From Microbacterium dauci (GTDB lineage Bacteria; Actinomycetota; Actinomycetes; Actinomycetales; Microbacteriaceae): 64,000 nucleotides of DNA. The translations under genes were made by a program, and so were the position numbers. Below the pieces are notes generated by a model. The model ran no database searches and was not told where the DNA came from. It saw nothing but the letters and a program-made list of their open reading frames with translations. The stretch is from contig NZ_JASJND010000006.1 in the NCBI RefSeq assembly GCF_030065535.1, forward strand, positions 372,001 through 436,000, written 5' to 3'. How positions within the stretch are numbered: the stretch's first letter is position 1; each line of letters starts with the position of its first letter. Positions 8,507-17,352 of the stretch are shown here, piece after piece.

Positions 8507-9397
8507 ATGGCCATCACAACCGTGACCGAACCCGCGAAGTCTCCGCTGACGGATGCCGCGCCCCGACGCCGTCGGCGCTCGTTCAGCTGGTCACGCAGCG
8601 GCACGTACCTCGCGTTGACGATCGGGCTGATCCTGACGCTCGCCCCGTTCCTGTGGATGCTGCTCGGCAGTTTCAAGACGCAGGGAGAGCTGCTGCAGCG
8701 GCCCATCACGTGGTGGCCCGAGCAGGCGACGCTCGACAACTACTCGCGGTGGCTGACCCAGCTCGACTACGGGCAGTTCTTCTTCAACTCGGTGGTCGTG
8801 GCGCTCGTCGTCGTGGTCGGCAATATCGTGTTCTGCTCGATGGTCGCCTACGCGCTCGCCAAGCTCGAATTCCCCGGCAAGAAGGTGCTGTTCGCCCTCG
8901 TGCTGCTGACGCTGATGGTGCCGGGCGTCGTGACGCTGGTGCCGATGTTCGTCCTCGTGGCGAACATGGGGCTCGTCAACACGTATCCGGCGCTGATCCT
9001 GCCGTTCCTGGCCGGTCCACTCGGGGTGTTCCTGATGCGGCAGTTCATCATGGGCGTGCCCGACGCGCTCATCGAGGCGGCGCGTATCGACGGTGCGGGG
9101 GAGTGGCGCATCTTCCTGCGCGTCGTGCTGCCGCAGTGCGGTCCGCCGATCGCGACGCTCGCGATCTTGACGTTCCTCGGGTCGTGGAACAACTTCCTTT
9201 GGCCGCTCGTGGTCGCGCAGACCGAGCAGATTTACACGCTGCCGGTGGCGCTGTCGCTGTACTCGGTCGGCTCGAACGGCACGTACTACGGGCTGCTCAT
9301 GGCGGGCTCGGTGCTCGTTGTGACGCCGATCCTGGTGCTGTTCCTCTTCCTGCAGCGCTACTTCGTGCAGGGCATCGCGATGACCGGCCTCAAGTAA
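8507..9397 (+). CDS. sugar ABC transporter permease, MalG type
   Basis: A 296-residue permease with an N-terminal basic stretch, six hydrophobic segments and the EAA loop EAARIDGAGEWRIFLRVVLP near residue 190. It is the last gene of the binding protein-permease-permease operon and is followed by a hairpin at 9412-9444. It forms the membrane channel with the preceding MalF-type subunit. Confidence 0.9.
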   Translation: MAITTVTEPAKSPLTDAAPRRRRRSFSWSRSGTYLALTIGLILTLAPFLWMLLGSFKTQGELLQRPITWWPEQATLDNYSRWLTQLDYGQFFFNSVVVALVVVVGNIVFCSMVAYALAKLEFPGKKVLFALVLLTLMVPGVVTLVPMFVLVANMGLVNTYPALILPFLAGPLGVFLMRQFIMGVPDALIEAARIDGAGEWRIFLRVVLPQCGPPIATLAILTFLGSWNNFLWPLVVAQTEQIYTLPVALSLYSVGSNGTYYGLLMAGSVLVVTPILVLFLFLQRYFVQGIAMTGLK

Positions 9398-9411
9398 GCC
9401 TGAGCTGCGAG

Positions 9412-9444
9412 ACGAAACGCCTGGCGACTGCTCGGGCGTTTCGT
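9412..9444 (+). terminator. hairpin terminator after the sugar importer
   Basis: Perfect 10-base arms ACGAAACGCC (9412-9421) and GGCGTTTCGT (9435-9444) with a 13-base loop, 15 bases after the last permease. There is no T-run, as is usual in high-GC actinobacteria. The left arm is part of a 15-base string, GCGAGACGAAACGCC, that recurs at 19865-19879 after the second TetR gene. Confidence 0.6.
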
Positions 9445-9496
9445 GTCGGTCGCCCCGCGGGCGGAGCGAGTCGAAGCGCCTGCGCCGGGTGCTGCG

Positions 9497-10846
9497 TCAG
9501 AACGGCGGGAGTGTGAGGTCGGCAGGGGTGAACGCGACGGCTGGTTGCGGTGCGTCTTCTCTGTAGATCCTGCCGAGGGGTGAGGTCCATTCGAGGACGC
9601 CACCCTTGAGTTGTCGCACTCTCCAGCAGGTGAAGTGCTTCATCGAATGATGCCGTTGACACAGGTGGCAGAGGTTGCAGACGTGGGTCTTCCCGCCGAG
9701 CGCGTGATCTTCGTTGTGATCGACGTCGCAGCGGACCGCCGCTTGTCGGCAGCCGGGGAACCTGCAGTGCTGGTCGCGAGCCTGGAGGTACCGCCGCATC
9801 TTCTCGGGGACCCGGTACGAGTCCACGGCGAGGACCGCGCCGGTGATCGGGTGGGTCACGAGCCGTTCCCATTGGCTGTTCCCTGCCGCCAACTGACGAG
9901 CGGTGGCTGCGTCGATCGGTGAACGACCCACCAGGTCGCACGCGTCGTGATCGTCACCGGCGAGAGCGTGCGCGGGGATGACGACCTGGATCCGTGCGCG
10001 GATCTTCCCGAGGGGACCTGCCGACGTGTCGCGGGTGTCGTCGAGCGCGGGCGTCCCGGCGAGGAGGAGGTCAGCGAGCAGGTCTGCGCGGACCTGGTCC
10101 ATGCTGCGCGCGTCGGTTGACACGATCTCGGCGCGGGACTCGTTCTCGCCATCGATTCCGAGGGACAGGCCCATTGCCGTGGCACGCTCGCTGCGGGTGT
10201 CGATGATCGCCCGACCCATCTGGGTGAGGCGGTCGTGGATGCCTTCGGCGATTGCGGTCGGCATCTTCGCGATGAGCTCGGACATCCCGTCCGACCCGGG
10301 CACGATCCGCACGCATCGGCCGGCGGCGGCTGCTTCGTGGCGTTCCGCGAACGACCTTGGGTGCAGGTGCTGGGCGAGCATCTCGAGCGCTGGGCGGACC
10401 CGATTGGGGGTGTCGCGTTCACATCTGGGGATCGCGGCATCCGCGAACTGACCCCGCAACTCCGGCGGGAGGATCGACCCGGCGGCCACGATCGTGAGGA
10501 CGTGGCCGCGCACGATCCGCCCGGCCTCCCACGCGTCGAGCGCCGCCGGGTAGTCCTCGACGATCGTTCGTGCCTCATCGATCCGGCGCTGCATCGTCCG
10601 GTCCGCGACCCGCATGATCCCGCCGAGCTCCGCGGAGATCGACCGCAGCACCATGTCCTGCTCGCGAACCCTCGCGGAGGAACCTGCTGCGGTCTTCTCG
10701 GCGAGGGCTGCCGCGGCGGCGAGGAGACGGACCTCGTCGATCTGCGCCGCGGTCGCCCGCGCGAGCACCCCTTCAGCCCCGTGAGCCAGCCCGGCGAGAG
10801 ACGCCATGAAAGCGTCCGATCCGGGAGTCTCTGCGGGGCTGGTCAT
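9497..10846 (-). CDS. DUF222 domain protein with C-terminal HNH endonuclease (13E12-repeat family), copy 1
   Basis: A 449-residue protein. The long alpha-helical DUF222 region covers roughly residues 20-340, then a compact HNH/zinc module has CRFPGC, DHNEDHALGG and CNLCHLCQRHH. It is a close paralogue of the protein at 20782-22155, with long identical stretches such as DDHDACDLVGRSPIDAATAR. This family is multicopy in actinobacterial genomes; nuclease activity is inferred from the motif and the biological role is unsettled. The 5' flank also matches copy 2, including a 7-8 base inverted repeat about 42 bases before the ATG. Confidence 0.88.
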   Translation of the reverse strand: MTSPAETPGSDAFMASLAGLAHGAEGVLARATAAQIDEVRLLAAAAALAEKTAAGSSARVREQDMVLRSISAELGGIMRVADRTMQRRIDEARTIVEDYPAALDAWEAGRIVRGHVLTIVAAGSILPPELRGQFADAAIPRCERDTPNRVRPALEMLAQHLHPRSFAERHEAAAAGRCVRIVPGSDGMSELIAKMPTAIAEGIHDRLTQMGRAIIDTRSERATAMGLSLGIDGENESRAEIVSTDARSMDQVRADLLADLLLAGTPALDDTRDTSAGPLGKIRARIQVVIPAHALAGDDHDACDLVGRSPIDAATARQLAAGNSQWERLVTHPITGAVLAVDSYRVPEKMRRYLQARDQHCRFPGCRQAAVRCDVDHNEDHALGGKTHVCNLCHLCQRHHSMKHFTCWRVRQLKGGVLEWTSPLGRIYREDAPQPAVAFTPADLTLPPF

Positions 10847-10874
10847 ACCTCCATTCTGGTGAGGGGGTACGACA

Positions 10875-10901
10875 TTGAGAGGGCTCGATTGGGCCTCTCA
10901 A
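10875..10901 (-). repeat. inverted repeat conserved upstream of both DUF222 genes, copy 1
   Basis: TTGAGAGG (10875-10882) and CCTCTCAA (10894-10901) flank an 11-base centre. The equivalent repeat lies at 22184-22210 at the same distance from the second DUF222 gene, with a divergent centre but conserved arms and a conserved outer flank (AACCCCAGATCAAGATGAGA). It is either an operator or a leader hairpin. Confidence 0.55.
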
Positions 10902-11069
10902 CCCCAGATCAAGATGAGAAAATCTTCATCCTCCAGACCACAGGATCGCCCCGTCCCAGACACGTGGTCGGCGCCGTGGCATCCGCGAATCGGCGAGCGC
11001 GACGTCGCACGCGGCGCAGTTCACCGATCGTTCACGGTGGGCGGCGCCGCGGCGGGTTAGCCTGCGGTC

Positions 11070-11255
11070 ATGACCAGGTCTCGGATGATCCGCAGCATCT
11101 CCGCGTTCTTCGATCGCGTGCTTGGGCCCGCCACGTCGAGTCGCCGCGACGACACGCAGCGCGCCGGCGGCCCCGCATCGGTCGACCGCATACAGGCTTC
11201 GCGTCGCGCCGAGGGCAGCACCGCGTGGACCCGTATCGGCGGTGGCGGGGTCTGA
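11070..11255 (+). CDS. possible small protein, 61 residues, leaderless
   Basis: A short ORF of unknown function, rich in arginine and serine with no recognised domain. The support is its promoter: TAGCCT at 11058-11063 followed by exactly six bases and ATG, identical in spacing to a dozen real genes in the window. The coding character is weak. It ends just before the strong hairpin at 11273-11308, which could terminate it as well as the convergent glucosidase operon. It may be a remnant of a longer gene. Confidence 0.35.
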   Translation: MTRSRMIRSISAFFDRVLGPATSSRRDDTQRAGGPASVDRIQASRRAEGSTAWTRIGGGGV

Positions 11256-11272
11256 CCTTCGCAGCAGACAGC

Positions 11273-11308
11273 ACGACGGGGACGGGCGCAGGGGCCCGTC
11301 CCCGTCGT
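11273..11308. terminator. 15-bp perfect hairpin, bidirectional terminator
   Basis: The arms 11273-11287 and 11294-11308 are perfectly complementary over 15 bases around a 6-base loop (GCAGGG). It lies six bases after the stop of the GH3 gene on the minus strand. The rest of the 10902-11313 gap holds only the small ORF at 11070. Confidence 0.7.
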
Positions 11309-11313
11309 TGGTC

Positions 11314-13554
11314 TCAGCGGATCTCGAAGCCGACCGGCAGCAGCGCGGCGTCGCGCGAGGACGGGCCGATGAGCAGCTCGAACGCGCCGGGCTCGACGAT
11401 GCGGTTGCCGGCGGCATCCACGATCGTGCAGTCCGCGGCGTCGACCGCGACCTCGACGGTGGTCGATTCGCCGGGCGCCAGCTCCACGTGCCGGTAGGCC
11501 TTGAGCTCCTTGTCGGCCCAGCTCACTGAGGTCACCCGGTCGCGCACATAGACCTGCACGATCTCGTGCGCCGGACGGTCGCCCGTGTTGCGGAGCGTCA
11601 CGCGGGCCCGCACGGTGTCGCCCACGCCGACGGCGGGGGTGAGGATCGTGGCATCCGTGTACTCGACGGTGGAGTACGACAGGCCGTCGCCGAAGGCGAA
11701 GGCCGGCTCCTGGGTGAGGTCGGCGTAGCGGTCGCCGTGTTGCCCGCGGATCTGGTTGTAGTACGTCGGCTGCTGGCCGGCGTGACGCGCGAACGAGATC
11801 GGAAGGCGCCCGGTGGGCTCGATCTGCCCGAGCAGCAGCTCGGCGATCGCGCGCCCGCCCTCCATGCCGGGGTTCCCGACCCACACGAGCGAGGCGTCGC
11901 GGACGGTGCTCGGCAGCACCAGCGGCTTCGACGCGAGCAGCACGACAACGAGGGGCTTCCCGGTCGCGGCAAGTGCCTCGAGCAGTGCCCGCTGCCCGCC
12001 GACGAGCTCGAGCGTGGCGGTCGAGCGGCCCTCGCCGACGAGCTCGATCCGGTCGCCGACGACGGCGACGACCACGTCGGCCTGTTCGGCGGATGCCACG
12101 GCCGCGGCGATCTGCGCAGCGTCGGGCTCACGCGGCACGACGATCGGGGGTCGGGGCTGTCCGTCGGGGAATGTGCCTGCCGGGTCGTCGGTCAGGTCGA
12201 GGATCTCCGCGCCGCGGTCGTACGTGACCGTGCCGGGGAACAGCGCCCGAAGCCCGTCGAGCACGGTCGTGATCTGCTCGCGGGGGTGCCCGTCCGGCAT
12301 CCAATCGATCTGGCCCGAGGAACCCGCCCAGTCGCCGAGCTGCGTCTGCGCGTCGTCGGCGAGCGGGCCGACGACAGCGATGCGCTGGGTCGCCGGAGCG
12401 AGGGGGAGGGCGCCGTCGTTGCGGAGCAGCACGAGCGAGCGCCGAGCGGCCTCGAGGTTCAGCTCGGTGTGCGCGCGCGAAGCGATGACCTCGGCGATGC
12501 GCGCCGTGTCGGGCAGCCGCGGGTTCTCGAACAGCCCGAAGCGGAACTTCAGCGACAACACCCGCGCGACCGCCTGGTCGATGTCTGCTTCGCTGAGGAG
12601 GCCGGATGCCACGGCCTCGAGCGCCCCTTCGAAGAAGCCGGGCGTCGACATGATCATGTCGTTGCCGGCCTTCACGGCGGCGGCGGCCGCGTGGGCGTAG
12701 TCGGGCTGCACGTGCTGCTCCCACACCATGCGGCCGACGTTGTCCCAGTCGGTGATGAGGGTGCCGGCGTAGCCCCATTCGCCGCGCAGCACGTCGCTGA
12801 GCAGCCAATCGTTCACGGTGATCGGCACGCCGTCGGTGGACTGGTAGCCGAGCATGAAGGTGCGGCATCCCTCGCGGGCGACGCGCTCGAACGGCGGCAG
12901 GAACCACGACCGGAGCTTGCGGCGCGACATGTCGGCCTCGCTCGCGTCGCGGCCGCCTTGCGTCTCGGAGTACCCGGCGAAGTGCTTCGCGGTCGCGAGG
13001 ATCGCGTCGGGGTCGTCGAGTCCGCCGCCCTGGTAGCCGCGCACCATCGCTGAGGCGAGCTCGCCGATGAGGAACGGGTCTTCGCCGAACGTCTCGTTCA
13101 CGCGCCCCCAGCGCAGGTCGCGCGCGATGCAGAGGACGGGGGAGAACGTCCAATGGATGCCGGTCGCCGCGACCTCCGCCGCGGTGGCACGGCCGACGCG
13201 CTCGACGAGGTCGGTGTCCCATGAGGCGGCCATGCCCAGCTGCGTGGGGAAGATGGTCGCCCCCTCCCAGAACGAGTGCCCGTGGATGCAGTCGTCGGCG
13301 ACGAGCAGGGGGATCCGCAGGCGCGTCTGCGCGGTGAGCTCCGCAGCCCGGACCACCTTCTCGGGCGAGGTGTGGAGGATCGAACCGGCGTGGTGGTCGA
13401 GGACGATGCCCTCGAGCTCCTCGCGGGCGTCGAACTGCATCATCTGCCCGACCTTCTCGGGCAGCGTCATGCGACCGAGCAGGTCGGCGACACGGGCTTC
13501 GAGGTGGAGGGTGGGATCGAGATAGGGGGCGACCTGGAGGTCGACGGAGGTCAT
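11314..13554 (-). CDS. bglX: glycoside hydrolase family 3 beta-glucosidase
   Basis: A 746-residue GH3 enzyme hydrolysing terminal beta-glucosides, probably cytoplasmic because no signal peptide is present. The N-terminal TIM barrel carries the KHFAGYSETQGGRD segment and the nucleophile aspartate in LITDWDNVG (about residue 269). The alpha/beta sandwich follows (VVAVVGD..ELVGEGRS), and a fibronectin-III-like domain closes the protein (RVTLRNTGDRPAHEIVQVYV). ATG at 13554 overlaps the upstream permease stop (ATGA). It is the last gene of a six-gene operon with a peptide-type ABC importer, so the imported substrate is inferred to be a beta-linked oligosaccharide. Confidence 0.9.
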   Translation of the reverse strand: MTSVDLQVAPYLDPTLHLEARVADLLGRMTLPEKVGQMMQFDAREELEGIVLDHHAGSILHTSPEKVVRAAELTAQTRLRIPLLVADDCIHGHSFWEGATIFPTQLGMAASWDTDLVERVGRATAAEVAATGIHWTFSPVLCIARDLRWGRVNETFGEDPFLIGELASAMVRGYQGGGLDDPDAILATAKHFAGYSETQGGRDASEADMSRRKLRSWFLPPFERVAREGCRTFMLGYQSTDGVPITVNDWLLSDVLRGEWGYAGTLITDWDNVGRMVWEQHVQPDYAHAAAAAVKAGNDMIMSTPGFFEGALEAVASGLLSEADIDQAVARVLSLKFRFGLFENPRLPDTARIAEVIASRAHTELNLEAARRSLVLLRNDGALPLAPATQRIAVVGPLADDAQTQLGDWAGSSGQIDWMPDGHPREQITTVLDGLRALFPGTVTYDRGAEILDLTDDPAGTFPDGQPRPPIVVPREPDAAQIAAAVASAEQADVVVAVVGDRIELVGEGRSTATLELVGGQRALLEALAATGKPLVVVLLASKPLVLPSTVRDASLVWVGNPGMEGGRAIAELLLGQIEPTGRLPISFARHAGQQPTYYNQIRGQHGDRYADLTQEPAFAFGDGLSYSTVEYTDATILTPAVGVGDTVRARVTLRNTGDRPAHEIVQVYVRDRVTSVSWADKELKAYRHVELAPGESTTVEVAVDAADCTIVDAAGNRIVEPGAFELLIGPSSRDAALLPVGFEIR

Positions 13555-14555
13555 ACGGTGCTGTCCTTGGAGGTGGTGGTGGGGCGGACGACGGTGACGG
13601 TGTCGTTCACGTCGAGCCCCTTCTTCTTCATCGCGCGCGCCCGCTCGCCGGCCGAACGCAGGCGCGGATTGACGTACTCGTCGATGCCGAAGTTGATGAG
13701 CGAGAGGGCGACGCCGATCGCGGCGATGCAGAGCCCCGGGGGCAGGTACCACCACCACTGGTTCTGCCGGAACGCGCCCTGCGCGCTGGCCCAGTTGAGG
13801 ATGGTGCCCCAGTTGTAGGTGTCGACCGGGATCACGCCGATGTACGACAGCGTCGTGAGCCCGAGGATCGCGGCGGTGACGGTGCCGACGAAGCTCGCGG
13901 CGATGAGCGCCATGAGGTTCGGGAGCATCTCGACCGCGATGATGCGGCGGAGCGGCTCCCCGTTGGCACGGGCCGCCTGGATGAAGTCGCGGTTGCGCAG
14001 CGACATCGTCTGCGCGCGCAGGACGCGCGCGCCCCACGCCCACCCGGTGAGACCGAGCACGCCGGCGATGAGCACGAGCGGCGGGTCTTCGAACATGGAT
14101 GCCACGATGATGATGAGTGGCAGACCCGGGATCACGAGGAAGACGTTCGTCAGCGCCGAGAGGCTCTCGCTCTTCCACCCGCGGAGGTAGCCGGCGATGA
14201 CGCCGACGACGATCGCGATGAGCGTCGCGATGATCGCGGCGAGGAAGCCGACGACGATGACGCCGCGGGTGCCGTGGATGACCTGGCTGAGGACGTCCTC
14301 GCCGATGTGGGTGGTGCCGAGCCAGTGCTCTGCCGACGGAGCCTGGAAGCGCGCGGTGTTGTCGACCTTGGTTGGCGAGTACGGCGCGAGCACGTCGGCG
14401 AAGATCGCGATGAGGACGAAGAAGCCGAGGATCGCGAGCCCGGTGATCGACTTCGGGTTGCGGAACATCGCGAAGGCGGCGCCCAGGCGCGCGAGGAACG
14501 TCGTCCGCGGCGGCTCGGTGGGCTTCGCGGTGCGGAGGGTCATGGTCGCGGACAT
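13551..14555 (-). CDS. peptide/oligosaccharide ABC transporter permease, DppC type
   Basis: A 334-residue permease with an N-terminal cytoplasmic region, six hydrophobic segments and the binding-protein-dependent transport motif around GWAWGARVLRAQTMSLRNRD. It overlaps the GH3 gene by four bases and follows the DppB-type permease by three. It belongs to the Dpp/Opp class, which in several bacteria carries cello- or other oligosaccharides rather than peptides. The last residues after the membrane domain are basic and form a short tail. Confidence 0.9.
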   Translation of the reverse strand: MSATMTLRTAKPTEPPRTTFLARLGAAFAMFRNPKSITGLAILGFFVLIAIFADVLAPYSPTKVDNTARFQAPSAEHWLGTTHIGEDVLSQVIHGTRGVIVVGFLAAIIATLIAIVVGVIAGYLRGWKSESLSALTNVFLVIPGLPLIIIVASMFEDPPLVLIAGVLGLTGWAWGARVLRAQTMSLRNRDFIQAARANGEPLRRIIAVEMLPNLMALIAASFVGTVTAAILGLTTLSYIGVIPVDTYNWGTILNWASAQGAFRQNQWWWYLPPGLCIAAIGVALSLINFGIDEYVNPRLRSAGERARAMKKKGLDVNDTVTVVRPTTTSKDSTV

Positions 14556-14558
14556 GGT

Positions 14559-15641
14559 TCAGGCCTCCGTCTGGCGCGTGCGCGGGTCGAGGAATGCGTA
14601 GGCGACGTCGGCGAGGATGTTCGCGACCAGCACCGACAGGGTGATGACGAGGAAGACGCCCTGCATGAGTGCGTAGTCCTTCGCGTTCGTGGCATCCAGG
14701 AGCAGCTTGCCCACGCCCGGGTAGCTGAAGACCATCTCCATGACGATCGTGCCGCCGACGATGAAGCCGATCGAGAGGGCGAAGCTCTGGATCTGGGGGA
14801 GCACCGCGTTGCGGGCGGCGTAGCCCCACAGCACGCGACCGCGCGGCATGCCCTTCGCCTGCGCGACGGTGATGTAGTCCTCGTCGAGGACGGTGAGCAT
14901 CATGTTGCGCATGCCGAGCATCCAGCCGCCGAGCGAGGCGATGATGATCGTCACCGCAGGCAGCGTGCCGTGGTGGATCACCTGCCCGATGAACTCGGGG
15001 GTGAACTCCGGCGAGACGCCGACGCCGTAGGCCTTGCCGATCGGGAACCACTTGAGGTTGACCGAGAACACCGCGATGGCGAGCAGGCCGAGCCAGAAAT
15101 AGGGGATCGTGCTGAGGAACGTCGTGATCGGGATGAGCGCGTCGGCGCGGCTGCCGCGGCGCCATCCGACGATCGCGCCGCCGATGGTGCCGATGAGGAA
15201 CGACACGATCGTGGCGAAGCCGACGAGGCCGATCGTCCAGGGGAGCGACTGCGAGATGACCTCGGTGACGGGGCGAAGGCCGTGCAGCAGCGAGACGCCG
15301 AGGTCGCCGCGCAGCAGCAGCGCCCAGTACTCGCCGTACTGCTGCAGCAGCGTCTTGTCGGTGTCGAGCCCGAGAAGGGCGCGGAGCGCGTCGGCGGCCT
15401 CGGGGCTGACGGTGCGGTTGCGGGCGAGGTACGCGTCGACCGCGTCGCCCTTCATGAGGCGGGGGAGGAAGAAGTTGATCGTGATCGCTGCCCACAGCGT
15501 GAACAGGTAGAACGCGGCACGGCCGCCGAGGAAGCGCCACGGGATGCGCGAGCGACCCTTCACCGCGGTCGTCGCGGTGGTGCCGACCTCGAGTGCGTCG
15601 GGGCGGGCGTCGGTGGGGATCTGGGGTTCGACGGCGGTCAT
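14559..15641 (-). CDS. peptide/oligosaccharide ABC transporter permease, DppB type
   Basis: A 360-residue permease with six hydrophobic segments, the large periplasmic loop of DppB proteins (YLARNRTVSPEAADALRALL) and the cytoplasmic loop around DYITVAQAKGMPRGRVLWGY. The start overlaps the stop of the upstream ATPase gene (ATGA). It is the partner of the DppC-type permease immediately downstream. Confidence 0.9.
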   Translation of the reverse strand: MTAVEPQIPTDARPDALEVGTTATTAVKGRSRIPWRFLGGRAAFYLFTLWAAITINFFLPRLMKGDAVDAYLARNRTVSPEAADALRALLGLDTDKTLLQQYGEYWALLLRGDLGVSLLHGLRPVTEVISQSLPWTIGLVGFATIVSFLIGTIGGAIVGWRRGSRADALIPITTFLSTIPYFWLGLLAIAVFSVNLKWFPIGKAYGVGVSPEFTPEFIGQVIHHGTLPAVTIIIASLGGWMLGMRNMMLTVLDEDYITVAQAKGMPRGRVLWGYAARNAVLPQIQSFALSIGFIVGGTIVMEMVFSYPGVGKLLLDATNAKDYALMQGVFLVITLSVLVANILADVAYAFLDPRTRQTEA

Positions 15642-16450
15642 CGGGCACCTCCGGTCGGTGCTGCACTTCCCGGTGTCGCGAAGTGTCGTTCGGGATCGGG
15701 GGACGCGGCGCGCAGCTCCTGCGTGTACGGGTCCTGCGGGCGGAGGATCACGTCGTCGGCGGTGCCGTGCTCGACGATGCGACCCTGGTTGAGGACGATG
15801 ATCTCGTCGCTGAAGTGGCGCGCGGTGGCGAGGTCGTGCGTGATGTACAGCACGCCCAGTCCCTCTTCGCGCTGCAGGTCTGCGAGCAGGCCGAGCACGC
15901 CCATGCGGATCGAGACGTCGAGCATCGAGACGGGCTCGTCGGCGACGAGGAGGCCGGGACGGGATGCCAGGGCGCGGGCGATCGCCACGCGCTGACGCTG
16001 TCCGCCTGACAGTTCGTGGGGGCGGCGGTCGATGACGTCGCTGTGGAGACGCACTCGGTCGAGGAGGCGGTGCACCTCGGCATCGACCTCGCCCTTCGGC
16101 ACGACGTTGTCGAGGCGCAACGGACGCTCGATGTGGTGACGGATCGAGTGGTACGGGTTGAGCGAGGCGAACGGGTCCTGGAACACCATCCGGAGCTGCT
16201 GCCGGTACTTCCGGAGGCCCTTGCCGCGGCGGGGGATGGGGGTGCCGTCGAGGCGGATCGCGCCGCTCGTGGGCGTCTCGAGCTGGGTGAGGATCTTCGC
16301 GATCGTCGACTTGCCGCTGCCGGACTGGCCGACGAGGCCGATCGTCTGCCCGGACGTCAGCGTGAAGCTGACGTCGTCGAGCGCCCTGATCTGGCCCGCG
16401 CCGCGGACGCTGTAGACCTTCGTGACGCCGTCGAATTCGAGCGTGGTCAT
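15638..16450 (-). CDS. ABC transporter ATP-binding protein, DppF type
   Basis: A 270-residue ATPase. Walker A is GQSGSGKST at about 40, the signature LSGGQRQR and Walker B LLVADEP follow, then the switch histidine in ITHD. The C-terminal oligopeptide-transporter extension is short. ATG at 16450 overlaps the stop of the other ATPase gene. It forms the heterodimeric motor with the DppD-type subunit. Confidence 0.9.
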   Translation of the reverse strand: MTTLEFDGVTKVYSVRGAGQIRALDDVSFTLTSGQTIGLVGQSGSGKSTIAKILTQLETPTSGAIRLDGTPIPRRGKGLRKYRQQLRMVFQDPFASLNPYHSIRHHIERPLRLDNVVPKGEVDAEVHRLLDRVRLHSDVIDRRPHELSGGQRQRVAIARALASRPGLLVADEPVSMLDVSIRMGVLGLLADLQREEGLGVLYITHDLATARHFSDEIIVLNQGRIVEHGTADDVILRPQDPYTQELRAASPDPERHFATPGSAAPTGGAR

Positions 16451-17265
16451 CGGGCCACCTTCTCTCCGGTGAGGCGGGGGAACGACGACAGCAGTGTCTT
16501 CGTGTACTCGTGCTGCGGGGCGTTCCAGATGCGCTCGGCGGTGTCGAGTTCGACGATCTCGCCCTCGCGCATGATGGCGATGCGGTCGCTGATCTCGAGC
16601 AGGAGCGGCAGGTCGTGGGTGATGAAGATGACCGAGAACCCGAAGCGCTCGCGCAGCTGGGAGATCTGCCGGAGGATCTCGCGCTGGACGAGGACGTCGA
16701 GCGCGGTCGTCGGCTCGTCCATCACCATGAGCTGGGGGCGGAGGGCGAGGGCCATCGCGATCATGACGCGCTGGCGCATGCCGCCGGAGAGTTCGTGCGG
16801 GTACGAGCGGACGCGCGCGGCGCCGACCTTGACGATCTCGAGCAGTTCGGCGACCGCTTCGCGGCGCTGCGTCTTCGTCATCGACGGGCGGTGGACGGCG
16901 AAGACGTCGTCGAGTTGCGAGCCGATGGTCGCGACGGGGTTGAGGGCGTTCATCGCGCCCTGGAAGACCATGGAGATCTTGTCCCAGCGGAACCGCCGCA
17001 TCTCTTCGATCTCGAGTGCGTTGACGTCGATGTGTTCGCCGCCCTTGTCGTGGAAGACGACCGATCCGCTCGAGATCACGGCGGGCGCCTTCAGCAGGCG
17101 CTGCACACCGTACGCGAGGGTGGTCTTGCCGCAGCCGCTCTCGCCGGCGAGACCGAGGATCTCGCCGCGCTGGAGCTCGAGGCTCACGTGCTTGACGGCT
17201 TCGACGGGGGGATCGACGTCGTACACGACCGAGAAGTCGTGCACGGTCAGCAGGGGATCGTGCAT
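16447..17265 (-). CDS. ABC transporter ATP-binding protein, DppD type
   Basis: A 272-residue ATPase with Walker A GESGCGKTT, signature LSGGMRQR, Walker B LMVMDEP and ITHD. ATG at 17265 starts MHDPLLTV. The frame is also open upstream through the poly-G/poly-C tract, but that would add a run of glycines and prolines and is rejected. It is second in the operon, separated from the binding-protein gene by the homopolymer hairpin. Confidence 0.9.
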   Translation of the reverse strand: MHDPLLTVHDFSVVYDVDPPVEAVKHVSLELQRGEILGLAGESGCGKTTLAYGVQRLLKAPAVISSGSVVFHDKGGEHIDVNALEIEEMRRFRWDKISMVFQGAMNALNPVATIGSQLDDVFAVHRPSMTKTQRREAVAELLEIVKVGAARVRSYPHELSGGMRQRVMIAMALALRPQLMVMDEPTTALDVLVQREILRQISQLRERFGFSVIFITHDLPLLLEISDRIAIMREGEIVELDTAERIWNAPQHEYTKTLLSSFPRLTGEKVAR

Positions 17266-17287
17266 GGGTTCGCTTTCGTGGGTGTCG

Positions 17288-17341
<54 letters not shown>

Positions 17342-17352
17342 GCCACCAGGGA

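Noticed and set aside
11314..15666. An open minus-strand frame of about 1450 codons
   Set aside because: Only the part from 13554 down is the GH3 enzyme. The upstream part is an antisense-frame shadow of the permease genes (arginine/proline-rich, no domain), and a separate start with ATGA coupling exists.
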